This document shows, piece after piece, positions 36,668-49,290 of a stretch of 64,000 bases of DNA (positions are counted from its first letter, which is position 1; every line of letters begins with the position of its first letter). The DNA is taken from contig OU452231.1 in the NCBI GenBank assembly GCA_911728455.2, positions 12,989,838 through 13,053,837 of the forward strand, written 5' to 3'. The position numbers and the translations under genes are program-made. The notes beneath the pieces were generated by a model that worked only from the letters and a program-made list of their open reading frames with translations, was not told the origin of the DNA and did no database searches. The stretch is from Marthasterias glacialis (taxonomy: Eukaryota > Echinodermata > Asteroidea > Forcipulatida > Asteriidae).

Positions 36668-37602
36668 GTCAATTAAAATTCTTTTTACAATTAAACATTG
36701 TAAACAATCAAATATTATTTACAATCAAACATTGTACACGACTAAACATTGTTAACAACCAAATATTGTACACAATAAAATATCACTTACAATAAAACAT
36801 TGTACAAAATTAAATATTATTTACAATCAAACATTGTACACGACTAAACATTGTTAACAACCAAATATTGTACACAATAAAATATCACTTACAATAAAAC
36901 ATTGTACAAAATTAAATATTATTTACAATCAAACATTGTACACAATTAAATATTGTTAACAACCAAATATTGTACACAATAAAATATCACTAACAATAAA
37001 ACATTGTACAAAATTAAATATTATTTACAATCAAACATTGTACAAAATTAAATATTATTTACAATCAAACATTGTACAAAATTAAATATTATTTACAATC
37101 AAACATTGTACACGATTAAATATTGTTAACAACCAAATATTGTACACAATAAAATATCACTAACAATAAAACATTGTACAAAATTAAATATTATTTACAA
37201 TCAAACATTGTACAAAATTAAATATTATTTACAATAAAACATTGTACACGATTAAATATTGTTAACAACCAAATATTGTACACAATAAAATATCACTAAC
37301 AATAAAACATTTTACAAATTAAATATTATTTACAATCAAACATTGTACACGATTAAATATTGTTTATAGTCAAACATTGTACACAATTAAATAATAAGTT
37401 TAAAAACAATATTACTGTTTAAAATTAAACATTGTACACAAATAAATATTGTTTACAATTAAATTGTAAACAAATTACACATTGTTCAAAATTAAACAGT
37501 GTTTACAATTTAAAAATCCACAATTAAACCTTTTACACAATTAAACAAATAAACAATGTACACACAAATAAGCATTGTACATCATATTAAACATTGTAGA
37601 GC
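36668..37602. repeat. AT-rich tandem array: 34 bp monomer, 102 bp trimer unit
   Basis: The array is built of 34 bp monomers centred on ACATTGTACA. Three monomer types alternate: one with ATTATTTACAATCAAACATT, one with ATTGTTAACAACCAAATATT and one with ATCACTTACAATAAAACATT. The first type recurs at 36714, 36816, 36918 and 37020, that is every 102 bp. Further on single monomers are duplicated or lost. After about 37390 the repeat decays. Confidence 0.9.
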
Positions 37603-37829
37603 ATTTCAAAGAAAAAGTATTTAAAGATAGTACAAAGAGGAATCAGCCGCTTTTTCAAAATATAAATAAGTTCATTTAAAAAAAAAAAAAATTGAAATAA
37701 TCTAAAGGGCATTTTAACTGGTAGTTACATTCCAAGAAAAACAATTCGCGAGAAAAACAAATGTGTTTCATTATGTTAGTATAACTTGATAACATCTCTT
37801 GTATTTAACATAGCTTTACTTTTGACTTT

Positions 37830-37975
37830 TTCGTACATGTTTTATTGCCGTCTCTTTTCTTTCTTTTTCTTTTGTTTTGTCGTAATCTGTATTTTTATAA
37901 ACGTTTTTAGACACGCAAAACCAAAATGAATTTCACTGTACATTTTGCATGTGACAATAAATCAGTATGAACAGT
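37830..37975 (+). repeat. possible LINE 3' end
   Basis: GAATTTCACTGTACATTTTG followed by CATGTGACAATAAATCA is a typical tail of CR1/L2-like elements. It is the only part visible and no coding remnant accompanies it. Confidence 0.35.
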
Positions 37976-40900
37976 GTGAACCTTATCAAGTCTCAGTCAT
38001 AGAATAGATGAAAACAGATTGCTGAATATTAATTGTTTGTCTTACTACGATCACGTACGAAGGAACCATGCAGTCAGAAATATGCTGCAATAGTCGTAAG
38101 CGAAAGTCTTCGTATACGGAGAATAAAGTGTATTTAGGAGCAATAGTAAAATGGATCTCCCGGACAGCCAATCGCTCTCAATAGAACTTCCCAAAACTAT
38201 TTCTGTACAATCGAGTGCTAACACCTAAATGGTGCCGGACTAAGCTAAGCTTTCGGCCTGACTTTTGCAGCAGGCTTTTCGTGAACCGCAGAAAGACTGC
38301 ACCGCGATCAAACGATATGGTGGCATCATGGTCGCATAGACGTTTGACACTGAGATAATCTAATTGTTGCAGTCAGGGAGTATTCTCTTTCTATTAATCA
38401 GTTATCTCTTGTAATAGTTGACATTCGTTACAACATGGGAATAAGCCACACCCACAGTTTTATAGCTTCGCTATCGCCTGCTTTCATTAAAGTCCAGGAT
38501 TATTGTCGTCTGCCGAGGAGGGGATGGCGGGGTGGATGGATGATGAAGCATCACTACATCGTGTGATTGTGACACAAAGGTTGAGATGATTAAATGCGTG
38601 GGGAGGGGGGGGGGATTCAGTCTCCGAATTTTAAGAGATAAGTCAGAAAAAACTACAACCACTTTGTTGTAAGGATTTCTTGTAATTTCAAGCCAAACGT
38701 CGCATAACAAATGTTTACGGTTCATACTACCTATTATAATTATACCAGTTAACTTATTTTTTGTATTCATCTTTTATTCAACTTTTTGTTCAACGTCTAC
38801 CTCACATGTGCTCTGAAAACTTTGACAGTTTCGTGTCCACGACAATTTGTTGACACTCCAAACAATGTTTAAACGATAAGATGCAGGTTTTTTTCGTGGT
38901 CATATTATACCATGGTTCGCTAGTTATACCTCATTAGTCATTTTTACAGAGTCGACAATATTTTGTTTTGCATTAAGTGCCGAATGCTTTACCGTTTCTA
39001 GTTGTTTGAACCATAGAGCAATAAACTAGTTTACTTCTCCGTGTTCGAACCTAACAAGTAAAATATAAACAATATACGTATTTCATGGTTTCATAAAAGG
39101 ACAATCTATAACATACTGGTAACGTTTTCTTTTTGCAGTTGTTCGGTCAGTAATAAAACACATGGCAAGATTTCAGCACGTAAATGGAACTAATGGTTTA
39201 ATTTGCCAAGGGCTCACTTCTAGAACAAAATTACAAAACCTTTTTGTCCGTGGTTCCCTACATTCTTCCGAATTGTTTTCTAATAACAAATTAGTTTCCA
39301 AATCCATGTTATCTTCACAAACGTTTTAGTATATCCCTTTAAACGAATGCCCAATGTCGGCTTGCTTCTCTCTTTGACATGTCTTAAACCCGGTGAAGAG
39401 GAAGGAAGCGGGCAACAGCGGGCGTCTTCCACGTCCATTTCCCCGCATCTTACATCAATTAGCTCCGGGGCCCACCAATGACGTATCCGGGCTCCTTCTT
39501 AAACATGGCATTTCAATAATATTTTGGTCAAACTTTGTGGCTGTTTGATTTTATAATTGATCTAATAAATGTTTGGACGGAAGAGCGTCGCCAATTAATT
39601 TGCTGATGAAAAATTGACCTGATGTCAAAAAGGGAATCGACGTAGAAATCCATGGTGAGTCTACGTAAATGTGGAAAGAATTTCAAACGTCAACATTGTT
39701 ACAAAGTTTTCAACTTTTCCCAGGTAAAATGAACGTATGTGTTGGTGTTGAAATGACAGAGTTTGATCATTGTAGACCCATAATGTTTTGATAAGGAATT
39801 TAAGGTCGTCAGATATCGATGTTTTGTAAGAACTAACCTATTAGACTATTGCTTTGATGTTATATCCAACAGATAAAAATACTTTTTAGCGCCGAAAGCA
39901 CCTGCGGAGTTTACACCATGCGTTCAGTTATTACTATTTACGTTATACCAACGCTGAACTGCAGCGAAATATAGTTGTTTGCATAAGTTACATTTAAAAT
40001 ACAGCATTGTCTTTTGATTTGATTAATATGCTTATCTGATACGGTATATACGAACCAATGTAGCCGTTTCCAAATAGAAAAATAAAAAACATGTCCACGC
40101 TATGTTATAAGATTTTTTTACTTATAACTGACTCGCAAAGTGGGCGTTTTAATCTATTTATGTGAAGTTGAGCCGTCGAATAAAAAGAAAAGAAAAGAAT
40201 GTTAAATCAGTATGAACATTTTAGCGTCAAACGGATATTGGAAACGTCGAACCGACGTGGAAATATTCCAACCAACGCTGAACAACACTCTAAATATTTA
40301 ACGCTATGGGGTTTGATAGTCATCCTTACTTTGAATTCTGTTATTTTTCATTTATATCCTTATGCTTTACATATATCTGCAGAAGAATCTGAGACCGATA
40401 TAACAGTGTAAAGATCTTGTTTGCGTTTGACAGATCTCTTGTTTCGTTGTAGAAGCACACCGTTTATTAGGATATCGTCTTCTGATAATTGGGCGATCTT
40501 TATGTTTCGATTTTATTTCACAGCTTCAATTGACATGGCCTAATTTACTATCACAATACTTAATTGTATTGTCAACTCACTGGGGGCTCCTTGAACATTG
40601 TTTCCAGGGAGATCTGTTATTTTCATTTTCGTAACTGTTATTACAATCGTGGATAGTAGCAAAGGAACAAATGACTGAGTACCTCCGAGTCAAAGGGTAA
40701 ATCACCGTGTTCCCTGTGAGTTGGTCGTGGGGTGCCGACGAGCTTGGTCACGGGGAGTGTTTTTACAGGTGTGGGCGCCGGTTGGGATCGAACGATCGGT
40801 CCATGATTATATGACAGCGGGTCGGTTTGCTGGAAAAAGAAGGGGGGAAGAAACGAATCCTGCAACTTGTTGTGGTCGCAGGTAGTGCTTGGAAAACACT

Positions 40901-43593
40901 TTGTGGTTTCTGGAGGAGGCTTTGATCAAAAGCGGTTGGACTGAATTTGTATCTCAAGGAGAACAATATAGTCTGGAGTGGCTTAGTCGAATATTAGACA
41001 ATTCGACCATTTAGCACAATTTGGAAGCGACACATGTACCAGAAATGTAATCAAAACTGAAGAAAAAGACAAGTTGGAAAGTTGACGGTTTGTGTGTCCT
41101 TGCCAGCTGCTTAGCATTACGAATTTGCAAAGTACAACAATTAATGATGCTGTGATGATAAAGGTTAACGGACAAAAAAAAAACACGCAATATTAGTAGG
41201 TAATAGTTTCTGCTTAAAAGTGTGCCCAATTCGCTTAAATCGCCTTGTGAAGCGCTTGCTTATATAATGAGCCGTAAGCGCAGAATTGCATGGTAAGCAG
41301 AGCCATGGGAATGAGCCCCCCTCCCATCTAGTCATGCTGGTGGAGTAGGCCTACGGTGTAACTGCTTTTGTTGTTGAAGACCAGACAAGACCAGTAAATT
41401 AGCAATTTCACAAGTTTGGGTGTAAACTGTATGAAAAACACACACATAATTCATGTCCGTACACAGCAAACGATGGCATCTTGCTAAATCTTAGTGCTAC
41501 CAGCTGCTTCATGTTAAACAGGATAACAAACGAACAACTGTGTTTGTCCTCCTCAGTGTAGAAAAATATGACCGCACCTGTCGTATTACATAGCATGTTT
41601 ACGACTGGGGAGTATTGTTCAACATAGGATGTGACGACAGATCACATGACGGTCTGAGCCCCTTATCATCAGCCACTCGATGTCTGTCACACCTGACGGG
41701 CATGTACCCATTTCTGACCGATGGGGTCGGTGTCTTGACAATATTTATTCGCCTCGGTTCGAGTGCGGACGGACGATCGCATCCATATACGCGTCACGCA
41801 CAGCGGTATAGCTTCACCCGAGCCGAGCGCCATCAGCTCATCGGTAGTGGTGTCGGCTGCATCCTCTCGCTCACAACTTGGCTCACACTGGCGGCTGGGG
41901 GTCAGCCCATTCCTCCCGGCCAACACGTCATGATGCATTTAGCAAATGTTCAGCTATCAAATACGCCGGGTAATTCCAAATGACGTCTGGGCAAGGGAAC
42001 AACCAAGTCAGCCTTTAACCTTCCACGACGTTTAGGATGATTTACATCGAATGCCTCGCTCTATTCTGAACGGATTGCTAGTGGACATTGACGATGATTG
42101 AAACACAACGACAGAAAATACATCTTAATAATCACTCTGCCCTCAGCTGTTGAATACGTTTTGTCCGCGACCTCGTTTTAGCTGCCCAAGAATTCCAAAC
42201 TGGTGCACAATCCTTGGTTTATTGTGTGGCTCTTGCGTACCTTCTTGTCTTTTATGGTTAAAGGATGGAGGTTAAATATTGGCCTAGAAATTTAGCTGAG
42301 TGTCTTATGCAAACTTTTATGCTTGTTTGACATCGTTGGTTTGTCTTATGTAAAATGTCATTCTTGTTTAATAATAATAACAATAATTGATAATATATGT
42401 AAAAGAAGATATAAAGGTAAACCAATTAAAACATTACAAATAATATAAAACAGACGGGGCCTAAAAACAACACCCCCCCATCCCCTTAAAACATAGGCAC
42501 TAAAAATGTCTGAAACGGGGTTCTTAAAAGAAGATTATCAAAAGAAACCAGACGGCAATATGATCAAAAATAAATGTATGTCTACGATGCATTCACAGTG
42601 TACCATAAAAGCAGTATACACCCACAGCACAAGCAATGACAATTATACATTAAAAATCTTCAGGCAAAAAAGAAAAGAAAAAAACCCACACACATAAGAA
42701 AAAAAAAGTCTGATCACAAGATGAGGCCAAGGATAATGCCAAGTAACTGAAACAAGTTTGATAGAGGATACATAGCTGGTTTCGTGGAAGAGGCATTCAT
42801 TTCCCTTCCCTGACTTTCAATAGATGCACCACACAAATAACTTGTGAAAATGTTATCAACTTCAGTTCATGTGTTTATCAATAATTTCATGCACGTTCGT
42901 ATCCGTGGTTATATCGATTGCGGCAAACGAAATAAGCGAGGGGGTTTTAGAAGTCTTCAAACACTATTTCCTCGACTTTGATAGTAATTCAGACGAGATG
43001 GAGAAGCGTCCCTGGATGTCCAGCACTGGCATGAGCTTTAAAAATGCTCCTTGCTAATAATTTCAATAACGTCTTTTTTTTGGGTGTTTTCTTTTAGTTT
43101 TTTTTTAAAGGAGACGGAATTCAGGAATAAGATTTGTACTTATTGGTAATAAGTTTATTGGCAGTGACTGACCTGCTAGTGGGTGTGGTTGGGTGGGTGG
43201 TGCGAAGGGAAGGCGTTTACCGGATGACGCCCAAGTACAAGAGGGGACAAAAAACCGCGATGGCCCCCTGACAGCATCACTGTCAAAATGTGAAAATGGA
43301 CATGACAATTTTCTAGCCACTCATACCCTTAATAAATTGAATAATCTTTAGCATAATATAAAACACACTGACCATAATCTGTTGACAAAAAATATTTCAA
43401 AATTATAGTTAATCTTTAATTTGTAACTAATTTGTTACCAGTTATACCGATTCTCCAAAGACACATTTCAGTCTGAGGTACCATCACAGTCGATGAAATA
43501 GAATTTGACCCCCCCCCCCATTCCAATCCCATCAGTAAACACACACACCCACGCGCACAAGTGGGTTATTACACCTGCAATGGGGACTTCCTA
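37976..43593. other. no identified gene apart from the candidate exon
   Basis: 39380-39640 has unique, GC-richer sequence with several AATTA cores. 41620-41990 is a CpG-rich unique patch open on both strands, with no domain. Both are possible regulatory stretches. Confidence 0.5.
40683..40829 (-). CDS. candidate internal exon, unknown gene
   Basis: On the minus strand a strong acceptor (TTCCCCCCTTCTTTTTCCAG, then CAAACC) opens a 147 bp stretch of 49 codons with no stop. It ends GACTCGGAG|GTACTC. Both junctions fall on codon boundaries (phase 0-0). The peptide includes QTDPLSYNHGPIVRSQPAPT and ends HGDLPFDSE. It is Pro-rich with no domain I recognise. No partner exon was found. It could be an exon of a neighbouring minus-strand gene, a far 5' exon of an Lbx transcript, or chance. 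Confidence 0.3.
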
Positions 43594-44047
43594 TAGACCG
43601 ATCCATTAAGCCCCGCCTACTAACGTATTGACCAATCACAGTCTCGGCAACGCCACTGAAAGTCCGACAAAAGTCCGACACGTTAAAGATTTCATTAGAA
43701 AAGTAAACAAACCGCTGCCATTATTCTGACACACAACTGTGCTAGCTTTTGTTTTGTTTTATACATTTTTCGTATTTCTGGTGCTGCAAATCCCACAGCA
43801 GTGGTCCTTTAACAGTCCTGTAAATGTGGTTTAACAGTGTTCCTGTCTGCATTGTTTTTAGGACTCGCCCTCAAGGCACTGCTCAAAAGGCCACAAAACT
43901 TAATTCATACCGTTAAATACCACGTCTGTGTGTGTATCCGATACGTGTGTTTGCAACCGAACCACTGCTGTGATCGTGGCAAGAAAGTCACGCCATGTGC
44001 TGTTGCTAGGCGTTGCTAGGGTAGGCGGGGCTTAATGGATCTGTCTA
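43594..44047. mobile_element. palindromic MITE, ends GACCGATCCATTAAGCCCCG
   Basis: The left end TAGACCGATCCATTAAGCCC faces its inverted copy GGGCTTAATGGATCTGTCTA at the right. Next to the left end lies GACCAATCACAG and the duplicated motif AAAGTCCGACA. A second copy is at 51756. The middle (CA-rich and unique) holds no gene. Confidence 0.75.
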
Positions 44048-44089
44048 TTGTCCCTCTATTGTATGTTTTCTTTGTTTTAAAGGTCCCCT

Positions 44090-44260
44090 GTTTGAACGTG
44101 TATACCTAAAGCCACACCCTTTCACATATTTGCATCCGTACCTGTGGGGATTTCTCTTGTTCTTTCCTCTGTCCCTGTACTTAACATTCCGGACTTTGTA
44201 CACCTAATTTCTTGCGGAACATTCCCCTCTTTAGAATCCCCCTATGGAGAGTTTTTGTTC
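44090..44260. repeat. degenerate GTCCTC-rich dispersed repeat, copy 1
   Basis: It shares GTTCTTTCCTCTGTCCCTGT, GACTTTGTACAC and CCCCTCTTTAGAATCCCCCT, in order, with 56600-56770. Related, looser sequence fills 44690-45210 and 47130-47260 (GAGGACTTCTC, GTCCCCGG). Confidence 0.6.
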
Positions 44261-44263
44261 CTT

Positions 44264-44436
44264 TAGACCTTATGCACATGACGTCATTTGAGTAGGGCGC
44301 CCTCGCCTAGAGGTCAAAATGAGGTTGTTCATTGGCCAATCTTGTGCGCCGCGCGTACAAATCTCTGCGTTTCCATTGTCACATCATCGATTTACCTCTA
44401 AGATGGCGGCTTGATGACGTCAATGCATAAGGTCTA
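44264..44436. mobile_element. 173 bp palindromic MITE, ends TAGACCTTATGCA
   Basis: TAGACCTTATGCACATGACG at the left faces the inverted TGACGTCAATGCATAAGGTC at the right. The arms each carry a TGACGTCA palindrome (a CRE-like site). It lies just past the MITE at 43594. Confidence 0.75.
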
Positions 44437-45210
44437 TTGTCTTTGGTCTCCATTGTTTTTTCGACCCACTTAATCAAGTACTTCTCTGTGTCCTCCCGTT
44501 GTTTTATTGAGTGACGTTTTTTTTAATTTTTTTTTTATTTTTTATTTTTTTTAATATTGGTTTTTTGCACAGTAGCGTAGCGAGGGCATTCTCACTCTGT
44601 CAAAACATCCAGTTTTTTTCCCCCTCGGTTTCAACGGGTAGACATCCACACACCCGGGTGTGTAATGACCTCCAATCGTAGACCCTCCTTTTGTTATAGG
44701 TCCCCGGTTTGAATGTGTATACCTACCCGCCTTCACCCACGTTTGTCGACCCCGTAAATCGAGGACTTCTCTCCGTTCCTCCATTGTTTGGACTTAGGTT
44801 TTTTTTAAGCAACATCCCCATTGGTTTTATACACGAAAGCGAGGACGTCCTTGCTCTGTCTACCTACCCGGATTTTTTGTTAAAGTCCTTGGTCCTCGAG
44901 TGTGTAATGACCTCCAACTGTAGACCCTCTTTTGTTCAACTCTTTGTCCTGACAATCGTGGACCTAATGTCCCTTTTGTTATAAGTCCTCGGTTCGAATG
45001 TCACTACAAGAACACACACAGACACACACAGAGTTGTGAATCACCATTGTGTCCGAGGACTGAGGACACTATTGTTTCACTCTGTTGTTCCCGTACTGGA
45101 TCTATCTCCATTACTTTTGTACACAAGTGGCATCCGAGGACCCATGAAAATAAAGAACCGACTAGCGAGGACATATTGCCCCTTTTAAAAAATGTCCTCG
45201 ATATCCTACT

Positions 45211-48200
45211 TTCGTCAATGTTTAACAGAATATGATAACAAAATTATGGGAATTGTATTTTTAATAACAGTATCTTCATTTGAACTGCAGGGGAAGTTTT
45301 GACCTTGTAATTGGTTTTCAGGCGTCCGTCTAACTTGCTTGACTACAAACTATGCTCTATAGACTTGTAGTCCGTCCTTCCTCCGTTGTGTTCCATGCTT
45401 CATCTGTCCGTTGGAAAATGCGTTTGGTTCGGTTTGGTCTGCTTTCGAAGTATGCCAGTTCACGGAGTGAATCCTCGACTGGACGGGTGTCGTTTCTGAG
45501 TAAACAAAACATAAATGAGGAGCTGATGTTCGGATATTTAGGCGGAAAAATCCAAGTTGGAAATCAAAATTCGTCCATCGCATAAAAAGGCTGCACCCCG
45601 TCCACGCCGCGGGCTGGCCAAACCACAAGATGTATTTTTGAACAACAACCTTTGAGACATTAAATCTTTGAACCGCTGTTCCGTGGCTTTTGGTTGGTCT
45701 TGTTGTGGTTCTGAAGAACACCCCTCCCCTGATCCAAGGGATCAGAGTGGGTGGATCAGGGAGATTATCCAATAATCTTAAACTCTTTTCGATAGGATTT
45801 TAAGTGAAGCCACATCACAGAGTGTCTGTAAAAGTCATTTTGTGTACGATGTTTTGAATATACTGTTGAGTGATGGAGATAGAAGTGCACGGCTTACGTA
45901 GCATGATGATTTTTTTTTTTATTGTAGAATGTTTTAGAAATGTATGAATCCTGTTCGGATCAAAGAGGCCTAATTACTAACGGGGTGTGTAACATTTTGA
46001 AAAATATGTCGGCCCAACTGCTGATTTCTGTCAGCTTTTACCCTCTTTGTGAAAAGACTTCTAAGACCTTAAAACCCCAGCTTAACATTGGTAAACTAAC
46101 TGTAAATGCTTCCATTCTTTACACAAATCAAGATATTTGTAATAAAACCAACCTGTGAAAATGTCAGCTCATTTCGTTTTTTTCATTTGCGAGAAAACTA
46201 TAGGCAGAGTTTTCGTCTCACTGAGACGAAAACTAATTTCGGGTCATATTTCACTTATTATTTATTTAAAAGCGATAACACTTCAGGCACAAATATTTCA
46301 AGGAAAGTTTTCGACCGTCATTATCTTTATACCATGTAATTTGTATGTAAATCTGTGAACATTTATATTTTTCTTCTTACCAATGTTGAGCTGGGGCTTT
46401 AACCAATCAACGGTTATGGTTTCGAAATGCGGGGCGCTTCTTACCGCGGAATTCTGCGCTTACGGCGCCCACAGTGTAAAGCATGTAGTTCTATGGGCCG
46501 TTACCGCAAATGAAAAATCTGTATTGTCGAGCCAGTCACACCCATTTCGCATTTTATTCAAAAAGTCATCTCGAGATTCGTGATATTTAAATCAGACGTT
46601 TGCGTAATTTGTGTCTGTAGCTAAAAATATTTTGTGAACAAAATTATTTAGCAAATCCATGAATTACAATTAAAATTTGACTCTTATTGATACAATCCTA
46701 AATTGAAGTAGGAGTATCGAGTTCGAAGAACTTCATATACGGTACCTGAAACAAATACCAGTGATGTTTCTTGTCAATTATGCTGGGGGAAGGGTGGGGG
46801 TGTGGCGGTGGGCTGGGTTGACGGAACTATGATTAAATACCAAAAGTATGGCGAAGTCGCTTCATTCGGATGCTGCCTATAATGTCACTCTACCATTAAG
46901 AGTTAACAAATCACGGTCCGTGCTCGAACCACGTGATCTGTTCTCGTCTTTCTTCAGTGGCCTGTTTGATTCAACCGTATAAAGACGTCACAATGGATTT
47001 TGGGGCGATTACCCGCTTATCGACATTTTCCCGTGTGTCATATTATGCATTTAACACTAACAGTATGACAGTCTATCAATCCCACGTCGAGTACGTTTGT
47101 ACCACGTCCGCATTTGTACACAAATTCTAGTCGAGGATGTTCTCGGCTTTGTTTGAGTCCTCTCTTGTTTGTCGACCCGGTAAACAAAGGACTTCTTGTT
47201 CTCTCATTGTTCTTTGGAATGATTCTTTTTTTTGTTATACGTCCCCATTTGTATTGTATCCTAAACCAAATTGACGTTCTCTAAGTGTCGGATCACCCTG
47301 ATCCCATAGTAGACTGGTAAACACGCTAACACACACCAAGCCCCTGTTGAGCTTGTAACAGCAAGAGTCAAGAACCAAATCTTTATACTTCAAAATGCTT
47401 CGCCAAATTCCTACGCACTTTGATATTATCAGAACTCAATCTTGCGTGACTTTTAACATCAAAACCTTTACGGAAGAGAACAGATGTATCATTCTCCTAT
47501 ACCTAGATGAAAAACGAGTTCGGCCCGTTCGCGAACATGTCGTAATGACGCCTCAGGGAATCAAACATTTGTACGCAGGCGCGCAATCGTAACTCATCCA
47601 CGGCGCAAAGCCGTGAGAAAGGGACCCGGTCCCACCATTCAACTATGCGTTGTTTTACACCGACCGACGGCACCGGACAGCGTGGGTAAAATTCGCGGTA
47701 TGTCCCGGTTAGGTTCAGGGGCACTTTTCCCATCGTGAACTACAAACCCAGAAAAAGAATGAAATAAAAACAAACAAAATCAGAGGATGCTTTTGAATTC
47801 CCTTGGGCGGTGTATTTCACAAGTTGTTAATAGTGTATTTTGTCGTCTTGAAACAAAAGTTAGTTTGTAATGACCGTGATGTGTCCCCACTTGTACTCTG
47901 ACCGTAGAGGGCAGTAGATGATGACGCTCCTATATCAATATTTAGGTTTGAGCTGCTCGACAGGGTGAGGGCAAACAGTTAAAATAATTTGTCGACGTTT
48001 TGTTTGTTTCGGTAGATCCTTGATTATTAAAACAAGACCCGTGGAACAAAAAATCCTGTTCGTGGATAAATATGTCAGGAAAATATTTCTCTGCTTTTGA
48101 TATCAATTTAATACAAGGGAATTTCTTAACTGTTTGGGAAACTAAAGTCCCTTGACGACTACTACGTCCGCAGTCATTATAAGTTTATCATGATGATGAA

Positions 48201-48703
48201 TTTATTTGACGAATTTAAATATCCGTATAGCGATTTTACGTCACCCAGGGAGTGCCTGGCTCGGCATGGTATATAGACTGTATTACATGGCCGCACATCA
48301 CCGATCGGGAACGACCGGTCACGAAGTTCGGTAGTCGATGGACTAACCAAGCCGGATGCGAACATCTTTTAAATAACATCAATTATTAGTTGAAGCCAGT
48401 GACGCCTACACAATGATCACGAACTGCACGTTCACTAATTACACCACGTCAAAAAATCCTCGCATTAACACGGAACTTGTGCATTATGTTGAACTATACA
48501 AAAGCAAACAAACTCGAAGCAAATTATCTGCAGATTATCAGTTGCAGAGATGAGACCGTACGTCGTGACTGGAGTAGTTCATGTTCAGTTCAGTCAATTC
48601 AGCTCGAAATTTATTCCATGGCTTCTATCAGCTTGAAAAAGATGAAAATCTCGACGCCATTTTGTTACCAGTGCCAGGCAAACCTATGCACGTCGATACC
48701 AGT
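45211..48703. other. no identified gene
   Basis: This has the repeat at 46050 and repeat remnants near 47150. A minus-strand 76-codon frame (47733-47503) starts with an ATG in good context (CACGATGG) and ends in TAG. It matches nothing I know. Confidence 0.5.
46050..46400. repeat. dispersed repeat with TGAAAATGTCAGCTCATTTC, second copy
   Basis: It aligns with 20500-20860 in the same orientation, including the GAGACGAAAA hairpin and the final CAATGTTGAGCTGGGGCTT. More diverged relatives lie at about 52618-52810 and 58330-58600. Confidence 0.75.
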
Positions 48704-48756
48704 ATGCAAATGATCAGTATGCAAATGATCAGTATGCAAATGATCAGTATGCAAAT
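48704..48756 (+). promoter_or_regulatory. four tandem POU octamers at 15 bp spacing
   Basis: ATGCAAAT, the octamer bound by POU-homeodomain factors, occurs at 48704, 48719, 48734 and 48749. The spacer between copies is GATCAGT. It lies 16 kb upstream of the Lbx start. It is either a homotypic binding cluster or a small minisatellite that happens to contain the octamer. Confidence 0.5.
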
Positions 48757-49012
48757 AGTGTCTTCTATACGCTTACTGCGCACTGTGTGTAACCAATCGA
48801 CGCAGAGTATACATTACGTAGCCCCCTCCAACCACAATTAGTTATTTACTGCCTACAGACAATTGTTAGGGACGCGTGGATTACCGTTAGCCTAAGTCAG
48901 AGCTTAACGGCTTTTCACGGTGTTTTACTAATGCCTCAAATCTGAACTAAGGCCCAAGTTATCCTATAGGCTTAGTTAAACAGATAAATTTAAATTGACA
49001 TTAAAAAGACCC

Positions 49013-49290
49013 GGACCCGATTTCATAGAGCTGCTTAACGGTCGATGCTGTGCTTACGTAAAGATTAACACTGCTAACCGTAAGCACAGGAAAAGTCATG
49101 CTAACCTTCAGGTGCTTACTGTAGGAGGAAAATGATTGACGTAACAAAGCAAAATCCACGGTGAACGCGCAAGCTGGTCGCCTATAGTTTTCTTGCTGAC
49201 CTGTGAAATACGCTTACGCTTAAGCAAATTTGTCGGCTATAGTTAGCATAAAAATTTGCTTACCGTTAAGCAGCACATTGAAATTGGCCC
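49013..49290. mobile_element. GGCCCAATTTC-family MITE copy
   Basis: It starts GGACCCGATTTCATAGAGCT and ends CATTGAAATTGGCCC, with GCTTAACGG and GCTTACCGTTAAGC arms inside. A fragment of another copy seems to begin just after it. Confidence 0.6.

Noticed and set aside
36668..37602. CRISPR-like array
   Set aside because: Repeats are contiguous AT-rich monomers without unique spacers, in an animal genome.
45350..45772. 140-codon open frame on the minus strand
   Set aside because: No recognisable domain, no good start context (non-ATG opening) and overlap with an open frame on the other strand.
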